A stretch of DNA of 64,000 nucleotides. It comes from Microbacterium sp. (GTDB lineage: Bacteria; Actinomycetota; Actinomycetes; Actinomycetales; Microbacteriaceae). The stretch lies in NCBI RefSeq assembly GCF_031178445.1, contig NZ_JAPSIY010000006.1:124001-188000 (forward strand), given 5' to 3'. The notes beneath the pieces are model-generated. The model saw only the letters and a list, made by a program, of their open reading frames with translations. It did not search any database and had not been told where the DNA came from. Position numbers and translations under genes: made by a program. Of the stretch, positions 58,865-64,000 are shown one piece after another. Positions within the stretch are counted from its first letter, which is position 1. Each line of letters begins with the position of its first letter.

Positions 58865-60244
58865 ATGAGCCTCACTCGCCGCAGCCTTCTGGTCGGCGCC
58901 GGAACCGGTGCCGTCGCGGTCCTTCTCGCTGCGTGCACGGGCCAGACCGAGCCGAAGCCGCGCCCCACGACGCCGCGGCCGAAGCCCTCAGCCCCGGCGG
59001 GCGTTCCGCGCCCGAAGGGCTGGACCAGAAGCGCCTGGTCTACGGACCCCTACTCGGCGGGTTCGGTCAGCTACCTCCCGGCGGGGGCGGCGCCTGAGCA
59101 CCGCGAGGCGCTCGCCGAGAGCCTCGATGGGCGGGTGTTCTTCGCCGGCGAGGCCACCGACACGTCGCGCCCCGGCACCGTCCTCGGCGCCGTCGATTCC
59201 GGGCGCCGCGCCGCCATGGCGGTCATCGCGACCGCGGAAGACGGGGAGCGCATCGCTGTGATCGGTGCGGGGGCCTCTGGAGCGATCGCCGCCCGCACGA
59301 TGGCGGATGCCGGGCACGAGCTCACGATCTTCGAGGCCCGCGACCGCACCGGCGGCCGGATCCTCAGCGTGTCGGACGACAGCTGGCCCACGCCTCCGCA
59401 GCTCGGTGCGTGGCTGGTGGCCGATGCCGACGTCACGGCGCTGCAGGAGAGACTGATCGACCTCGGAGACGGAAGCATCGTGTTCGACTCGGCGTCGGGC
59501 CGTTCACAGGAGGGCGAAGCGCCGAGCATCGACACCGCGCCCGTGCAGCAGGCGATCGAGCAGGCGAAGGGGTATCCGGCCGACCTTCCGCTGAGCGAGG
59601 CGCTGCAGCAGAACGGCGCCGACCCGAGTGATCCGGCTCTTGCGGCGGCGCTCGCATGGATCGAAGCCACCACGGGGGCCGACGCCTCTCTGGCATCCAG
59701 CTGGTACCCGCCTGCCATCGTCCCCGACGCGCTGACGGGGCGGACCGGAGAGCTCTCGAGCTTCATCGACGACAGGCTGGACGGCCTCGACGTCACGCTA
59801 ACATCCCCGGTGGTGCGCATCGCCTACGACGACCGCGGGGTGAGCCTTCGCCTGGGTACGGGTGAGGCGCTGTCGTTCGACCGTGTGGTCGTGTCCGTGC
59901 CGCTCGGCGTGCTGCAGCGACAGGGCATCGAGTTCGCCCCTGCGCTCCCGTTCGCGCAGCGAGGCGCCATCGCCGCTCTCGGCTCTGGTGCGCTGGAGAC
60001 GATCTGGATGCGCTTCGATGAGCCCTTCTGGGATGCCGAGGCCACCATCTGGCACGTCGTCGGGGGTGACGGACTCATCCGCACCTGGCTCAACCTCGAG
60101 CCCGCCACGGGCGAGCCCGTGCTGGTGGGCCTGGTGGGCGGCGCGGCGGCCGAACAGTTCGCCGAGCTCAGCGACACGGATGCCGAGACGGCCGCCCTGG
60201 CGTCCCTCGCCTACTTCGCTCCGGCGGCGTCGGACGACGCCTGA
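58865..60244 (+). CDS. Exported flavin amine oxidase with circularly permuted order
   Basis: This 459-aa lipoprotein-type protein (TRRSLLVG, lipobox LAAC, cysteine 24; Pro-rich linker 28-50) is a flavin-dependent amine oxidase in an unusual order. The block that normally ends such enzymes (WSTDPYSAGSVSYLPAGA, then RVFFAGEATDTSRPGTV, residues 58-121) comes first. The FAD dinucleotide fold (RIAVIGAGASGAIAART, then FEARDRTGGR) follows at 129-165, and the protein stops after the part that usually precedes the C-terminal block (RFDEPFWD near 383, LSDTDAE near 435). The active-site lysine of monoamine oxidase/LSD1 aligns with T379. Substrate and activity are unknown. The ATG lies 9 nt behind a TAGTCT box. 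Confidence 0.85.
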   Translation: MSLTRRSLLVGAGTGAVAVLLAACTGQTEPKPRPTTPRPKPSAPAGVPRPKGWTRSAWSTDPYSAGSVSYLPAGAAPEHREALAESLDGRVFFAGEATDTSRPGTVLGAVDSGRRAAMAVIATAEDGERIAVIGAGASGAIAARTMADAGHELTIFEARDRTGGRILSVSDDSWPTPPQLGAWLVADADVTALQERLIDLGDGSIVFDSASGRSQEGEAPSIDTAPVQQAIEQAKGYPADLPLSEALQQNGADPSDPALAAALAWIEATTGADASLASSWYPPAIVPDALTGRTGELSSFIDDRLDGLDVTLTSPVVRIAYDDRGVSLRLGTGEALSFDRVVVSVPLGVLQRQGIEFAPALPFAQRGAIAALGSGALETIWMRFDEPFWDAEATIWHVVGGDGLIRTWLNLEPATGEPVLVGLVGGAAAEQFAELSDTDAETAALASLAYFAPAASDDA

Positions 60245-60957
60245 GCCGTGCGGGTTCCTCCGACCGGCCGAGCGGCACCCCCGCGCCGTGCGACGGATGC
60301 GGAGGATCTGACTGGGTCGGGCACAGCAGGCGCCGCCGTCGGATGCAGCCGGCTCAGCGCCACCAGCGCGGAGGCGACCGTCGCGAAGATCGCCAGCGCG
60401 ATAGCGCAGGTCAGGGCCATCTCGAAGATCCCCGACACCTGCCGGATGTCGAGGAAGTAGTACGGGTACCAGCCGATGAGTCCGCCGCGCCAGATCGTGA
60501 ACACGCCCCACAGCACCGGATACAGCAGCACGAACGGCACGACCCGCCAGGAGGCGGCCCGCCGCCCTGGTCCGATGACCCAGGCGACGATCGTCCAGGC
60601 GGGCAGCACGAAGTGCAACACCACATCCGACCACGGCACCGTGATCGGGATACCGCGCACACCCGCCTGCCAGACGATCAGCGCGAACGCCAGGCCGGCG
60701 GTGATCGTCCAGCTCAGCACCAGCGCCCTGGCTGTGGTCAGCCAGGGCGGATCCTCTGCGGTGCGCAGAGCGACGACCCCGGCGATGATGGCGAGCACGG
60801 CGAAAGCGGTGTTCGACTGGATGGTCAGATAGGCGAAGAAGTTCTGGCTGGCGAGGGTCTGCGAGCCCATGCCCCAGATCATCCGGTGCACGAGCGCGAC
60901 GATGCAGACGGTCGCGGTCAGGAGCCGCGACCATCCGAACATGGTTCTGCTGAGCAC
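60211..60957 (-). CDS. Pr6Pr-like six-helix membrane protein
   Basis: This 248-aa protein has about six hydrophobic helices and the pattern HFVLPAWTIVAWVIGPGRR near residue 115 followed by LIGWYPYYFLDIRQVSG near residue 165, which fits the proteins named Pr6Pr (FAR-17a/AIG1-like). Their role in bacteria is not established, though eukaryotic relatives are serine/threonine-type lipid hydrolases. The C-terminal 50 residues are Arg/Ala-rich and cytoplasmic. Its 3' end overlaps the convergent amine oxidase gene by 34 bases. The start could also be the ATG 15 bases downstream. No operon partner. Confidence 0.78.
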   Translation of the reverse strand: MLSRTMFGWSRLLTATVCIVALVHRMIWGMGSQTLASQNFFAYLTIQSNTAFAVLAIIAGVVALRTAEDPPWLTTARALVLSWTITAGLAFALIVWQAGVRGIPITVPWSDVVLHFVLPAWTIVAWVIGPGRRAASWRVVPFVLLYPVLWGVFTIWRGGLIGWYPYYFLDIRQVSGIFEMALTCAIALAIFATVASALVALSRLHPTAAPAVPDPVRSSASVARRGGAARPVGGTRTAQASSDAAGAK

Positions 60958-61065
60958 TCGGATGCGTCCTCCTGACCCGTTGCAGCTCCGTTCGCCGGTC
61001 AGCCGCTGCGGATGCCGCAGCCGCTGCGTCGAGTCTACGTACCGCGCCTGCGCGCAGCCCGGAGC

Positions 61066-61071
61066 TAGGGT
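61066..61071 (+). promoter_or_regulatory. -10 box for leaderless crcB
   Basis: TAGGGT ends 6 nt before the first crcB GTG at 61078. The G-rich stretch between them could mimic a ribosome binding site, but the spacing equals that of the other leaderless starts in the window. Confidence 0.45.
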
Positions 61072-61077
61072 GAGGGG

Positions 61078-61467
61078 GTGACCTCGCCGATGTCAGCGCG
61101 TACCCTGCTGCGCAGAGCGATGCTGGTCTCGGCGGGCGGCGCGCTCGGCACTGGAGCGCGACTGGCGCTCGGGGTGATCGTGCCCGAATCGGCCGGCATC
61201 CCCCTGGCGGTGTTGATCGCGAACGTCGCGGGGGCGCTGTTGCTCGGGATCCTCGCGTCGCGTCTGCCCGGGTCGTCCGACGCCCGGCTCTTCCTCGGCA
61301 CGGGTGTGCTGGGCGGTTTCACGACGTACAGCGCGCTCGCCGTGGGCGCCACGGGGCTGTGGATGCAGACGCCGGCGCTCGCCGCGGGGTACGCGGTCGG
61401 CAGCGTGGTGCTCGGGCTCGCCGCCGCGGCGCTGGGGCTCCGGCTCGGGCGCAGGAGGGTGGCATGA
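61078..61467 (+). CDS. crcB: Fluoride channel subunit (CrcB/Fluc)
   Basis: This 129-aa protein is a Fluc-type fluoride exporter subunit with four helices. GGALGTGARLALGVIVPES near residue 18, IPLAVLIANVAGALLLGILA near residue 42 and LGGFTTYSALAVG near residue 80 are the family's conserved pore stretches, including the central asparagine and FTTYS. It expels fluoride passively and works as an antiparallel dimer. The second copy follows with an ATGA overlap, so a heterodimer is likely. Confidence 0.93.
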   Translation: MTSPMSARTLLRRAMLVSAGGALGTGARLALGVIVPESAGIPLAVLIANVAGALLLGILASRLPGSSDARLFLGTGVLGGFTTYSALAVGATGLWMQTPALAAGYAVGSVVLGLAAAALGLRLGRRRVA

Positions 61468-61823
61468 GCCTGATCCTGCTGCTGGTGGCCGCCGCGCTCG
61501 GAGGACTCGGGGCGGGCGTGCGCTATCTCGTGGACGTCGCGGTCGCCCAGGTCGCCGGCGCGCGTTTCCCCTGGGGCGTGATGCTCGTCAACCTGACGGG
61601 GTCCTTCGCGCTCGGAGTGATCGTCGGCGCGCTCCCTGGCGCCGCCTTCGTGCTCGGTGCCGGCTTCCTCGGCGGCTACACGACTTTCAGCACCACCATG
61701 CTCGACACGGTCGCTCTATGGCGCGACGGTGAGCGCGCGGCATCCGTCGCCAACGCGATGGGGATGCTGCTCGCCGGCGTGCTGCTGGCGGCGGCGGGGC
61801 TCGCGATCGGAGCCGCGCTGTAG
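61464..61823 (+). CDS. crcB: Fluoride channel subunit (CrcB/Fluc), second copy
   Basis: This 119-aa protein is the partner Fluc subunit. It carries LGGLGAGVRYLVDVAVAQVA near residue 12, WGVMLVNLTGSFALGVIVGA near residue 37 and LGGYTTFSTTMLDT near residue 68, so the pore asparagine and the GGxTTFS motif are present. The ATG overlaps the first subunit's stop, allowing equal synthesis of the two. The open frame upstream to 61359 has no family likeness. Paired Fluc genes are common in Gram-positive bacteria. Confidence 0.94.
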   Translation: MSLILLLVAAALGGLGAGVRYLVDVAVAQVAGARFPWGVMLVNLTGSFALGVIVGALPGAAFVLGAGFLGGYTTFSTTMLDTVALWRDGERAASVANAMGMLLAGVLLAAAGLAIGAAL

Positions 61824-61857
61824 CGCCGGGCTCCCAGCGCATTCCTAGGGGGCCGAA

Positions 61858-61871
61858 TGTACAAATGTACA
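61858..61871. promoter_or_regulatory. TetR-type operator
   Basis: TGTACA-AA-TGTACA is a perfect 14-bp inverted repeat, 14 nt before the TetR ATG. Its position next to the start suggests self-repression and control of the downstream efflux gene. Confidence 0.6.
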
Positions 61872-61885
61872 GAAGGGGGTGGGGC

Positions 61886-62449
61886 ATGCCGGACGCTGCA
61901 GCACGCCGTCGCCGCGACCCCGAGGCGCGTCGCCGCGAGATCGTGACCGCAGCGGCAGAGCTGATCGTCGAGGTCGGTGTCGACGCCCTGACCCACCGCA
62001 TGATCGCGGCGCGCGCCGGTGTGCCTCTGGGGGCGACGACACAGTACTTCGCAACGCTCGACGACCTGCGCGCCGACGGCCTGCGCCACCTGGCGGTGGA
62101 AGTGGAAGCGCGCATCGACGGCGTCCGCGCCGCCCTCGCGGAACGAGGCGCGACCCCCGCGGTGCTCACCGAGCTGATCGTCCAGGGCCTCGCCGACGCG
62201 CGCGCCATGGAGGCGGACCGCGCGGTCGTGACGGCCGCGATCGACGACCCGCAACTGCGAGAGCTGGCACGTCGCTGGTCCACGCAGCTGTCCGCGTTCC
62301 TCGCAGAGGAGCACGGCGCAGAACGTGCCAGCGCTGCCGCCGTCTTCATCGACGGCGTCCTGTGGCACTCCCGCATCCACGACGAACCGCTTCCCCCCGA
62401 ACTCATCGAACACGCACTCGCCGCCATCCTCCACGCGCCCGCCACCTGA
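61886..62449 (+). CDS. TetR-family transcriptional regulator
   Basis: This 187-aa regulator has a TetR helix-turn-helix at the N-terminus (AAELIVEVGVDALTHRMIAA, then AGVPLGATTQYFATLDDL near residues 42-60) and a C-terminal ligand domain of the QacR/TetR_C type. I choose the ATG at 61886 behind AGGGGGTGGGG; an in-frame ATG at 61865 would start inside the operator-like palindrome. It is followed after 14 bases by an RND efflux permease gene, so it should repress that pump and be released by its substrate. Confidence 0.9.
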   Translation: MPDAAARRRRDPEARRREIVTAAAELIVEVGVDALTHRMIAARAGVPLGATTQYFATLDDLRADGLRHLAVEVEARIDGVRAALAERGATPAVLTELIVQGLADARAMEADRAVVTAAIDDPQLRELARRWSTQLSAFLAEEHGAERASAAAVFIDGVLWHSRIHDEPLPPELIEHALAAILHAPAT

Positions 62450-62463
62450 TCGAGAGACCGAAC

Positions 62464-64000
62464 ATGTCGAAACTCGCCATCCTCAGCCTCCGCAACCGCG
62501 CGCTGATCGCGCTCATCACGATCGTGTCGGCCGTCTTCGGCGGGCTGGCGCTGACGAATCTCAAGCAGGAGCTGATCCCTTCGCTCGAGCTGCCGGCGCT
62601 GATCGTCATGACCAGCTACCCCGGCGCGTCGCCCGAGGTGGTGGAGAACGACGTCTCCACGCCGATCGAAAGCGCGATCCAGGGTGTGCCAGGGCTGGAC
62701 TCGACGAGCGCGACGAGCACCACGAACGCCTCGATCGTGCAGGCGATGTTCTCGTACGGGACGAACCTCGCCACGGCCGAGCAGAAGATGCAGCAGGCGA
62801 TCAACCGCATCTCCTCCCAGCTGCCCGAGGACATCTCGCCTGAGGTGCTCAGCGTCTCGATCGACGACTTCCCTGTGATCCAGATCGCCGTGACCGGTTT
62901 CGACGACTCCGAGTCCGGCCAGGCCGACCTCGAGAACACGGTGATCCCGGATCTCGAGGATGTCGACGGCGTGAATGCGGCAGAAGTGGTCGGCGGTGTC
63001 GGACAGCGCGTGACCATCACGCCTGACGCTGCGGAGCTCGCCGCGGCAGGGCAGAGCCAGCAGGCGATCGGCGACGCACTGCAGCAGAACGGTGTGCTTC
63101 TGCCCGGTGGCGACATCACCGAAGACGGTCAGACCCTGACCGTGCAGACCGGGGTGAAGATCGCCTCGGCCGACGACATCGCGGCGCTTCCGCTGACGGG
63201 CAGCGAGCTGACGATCGGCGACGTGGCGACCGTCGCGCAGGAGTCCGACCCCGTGACCTCGATCTCGCGTGTGGACGGCGAGGACGCGCTGTCGATCGCC
63301 GTCACCAAGCTTCCTGCCGCGAACACGGTCGAAGTCTCGAAGGGGGTGCTCGCCGCACTCGACGAGCTCGGCGAGTCGTTCCCGGATGCGGAGTTCACCG
63401 TCATCTTCGATCAGGCACCGTACATCGAGCAGTCCATCGAGACGCTGGCGACCGAAGGCCTGCTGGGACTGGCCTTCGCCGTGCTCGTCATCCTGGTGTT
63501 CCTGCTGTCGATCCGCTCGACTCTCGTCACGGCGATCTCGATCCCGACGAGCGTGCTCGTCACGTTCATCGGGCTGCAGGCATTCGGCTACTCGCTGAAC
63601 GTGCTGACTCTCGGAGCGCTCACCATCGCCATCGGCCGCGTCGTGGACGACTCGATCGTGGTGATCGAGAACATCAAGCGGCATTACGTCGAGGGTGCAG
63701 ACAAGGGCGACGCGATCCGGCTGGCCGTGCGCGAGGTCGCGGCGGCGATCACAGCGTCGACCATCACGACCGTCGCGGTGTTCCTTCCCATCGTCTTCGT
63801 CGGCGACATGGTCGGCGAGCTCTTCCGGCCGTTCGCGATGACGGTGACCATCGCCATGGTCGCGTCGCTGCTCGTGGCGCTGACGATCGTCCCGGTGCTG
63901 GCCTACTGGTTCCTCAGGCCTGGCAAGCCGCTGCTCGACTCGGACGGAGGCAGGATCGATCCCGAGCATCCCGCCGCGCCTCCCACGCCGCTGCAGCGCA
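62464..64000 (+). CDS. RND efflux permease (HAE1/AcrB-like), partial
   Basis: The first 512 codons of an RND transporter; the gene runs past the window end. The N-terminal helix and periplasmic-type porter domains are typical (LALTNLKQELIPSLELPALI near residue 28, YPGASPEVVENDVSTPIESA near residue 54). The proton-relay aspartates D395 and D396 are intact in GRVVDDSIVVIENIKRHY. HAE1-type pumps export drugs or lipids; in Gram-positives the outer partners are absent, so it probably releases substrate to the outer leaflet or wall. The ATG follows CGAGAGA. Control by the upstream TetR is likely. Confidence 0.93.
   Translation, partial: MSKLAILSLRNRALIALITIVSAVFGGLALTNLKQELIPSLELPALIVMTSYPGASPEVVENDVSTPIESAIQGVPGLDSTSATSTTNASIVQAMFSYGTNLATAEQKMQQAINRISSQLPEDISPEVLSVSIDDFPVIQIAVTGFDDSESGQADLENTVIPDLEDVDGVNAAEVVGGVGQRVTITPDAAELAAAGQSQQAIGDALQQNGVLLPGGDITEDGQTLTVQTGVKIASADDIAALPLTGSELTIGDVATVAQESDPVTSISRVDGEDALSIAVTKLPAANTVEVSKGVLAALDELGESFPDAEFTVIFDQAPYIEQSIETLATEGLLGLAFAVLVILVFLLSIRSTLVTAISIPTSVLVTFIGLQAFGYSLNVLTLGALTIAIGRVVDDSIVVIENIKRHYVEGADKGDAIRLAVREVAAAITASTITTVAVFLPIVFVGDMVGELFRPFAMTVTIAMVASLLVALTIVPVLAYWFLRPGKPLLDSDGGRIDPEHPAAPPTPLQR

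Noticed and set aside
61687..63969. A 760-codon minus-strand frame under the TetR and RND genes
   Set aside because: The RND gene on the plus strand has all motifs, including the VVDD pair; the antisense frame is composed of Arg/Asp/His repeats.

Overview
The window is high-GC actinobacterial DNA, most likely from Microbacteriaceae and probably Microbacterium. Supporting signs are the roughly 70% GC composition, a DUF3073 gene, a sterol-carrier-like gene beside pur genes, CUT1 sugar transporters without their own ATPases, two adjacent CrcB/Fluc subunits, and many genes that start about 6 nt behind a TANNNT box with no ribosome binding site. I assign 59 protein genes; the last is cut by the window end. 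I see no rRNA, tRNA, CRISPR array, insertion sequence or integrase, and no stretch over 300 bases without a gene.

Layout. 1-4.8 kb is housekeeping: a biotin carboxylase/BCCP protein, PncC, a uracil permease and PurC. 5.0-7.2 kb holds a secreted propeller-like protein of unknown function. 7.4-18.6 kb is a glycan-utilisation locus: a LacI regulator, then a tightly coupled operon of a CUT1 transporter, GH1, GH20, a GNAT protein, GH3 and an SGNH hydrolase, suited to beta-glycosides and GlcNAc-containing sugars. A drug-type MFS pump follows. 20.2-27.6 kb is a second sugar locus with divergent halves: binding protein, Gfo/Idh oxidoreductase and TIM-barrel isomerase on the minus strand; CUT2 ATPase, permease and ROK regulator on the plus strand. 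27.7-40.5 kb returns to core genes (purD, purM, purF, Nudix, DUF3073, universal stress protein) with several small proteins, an ECF-like sigma factor and a beta/gamma-crystallin-like secreted protein. 40.6-43.7 kb carries a PadR/DUF4097 pair and a TipA-like MerR regulator.

43.9-49.3 kb is a third sugar operon (CUT1 transporter, LacI, Gfo/Idh). 49.4-58.8 kb is a fourth: LacI and a hydroxyacid dehydrogenase on the minus strand, a CUT1 transporter with a DUF2264 protein on the plus strand, and a convergent cytoplasmic GH29 alpha-L-fucosidase. A near-identical 14-bp palindrome lies in front of all three transcription units, so they look like one LacI regulon. 58.9-64.0 kb holds an exported flavin amine oxidase whose sequence appears circularly permuted, a Pr6Pr-like membrane protein, two Fluc subunits, a TetR regulator and the start of an RND efflux permease.

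The sugar loci share a plan: a local repressor, a palindrome on or next to the promoter, uptake, then cytoplasmic processing enzymes. The most unusual items are the permuted amine oxidase, the three-promoter LacI regulon, an acetyltransferase-like protein inside a hexosaminidase operon, a repeated hairpin element, and a strong bias for the hexamer GCATCC/GGATGC.
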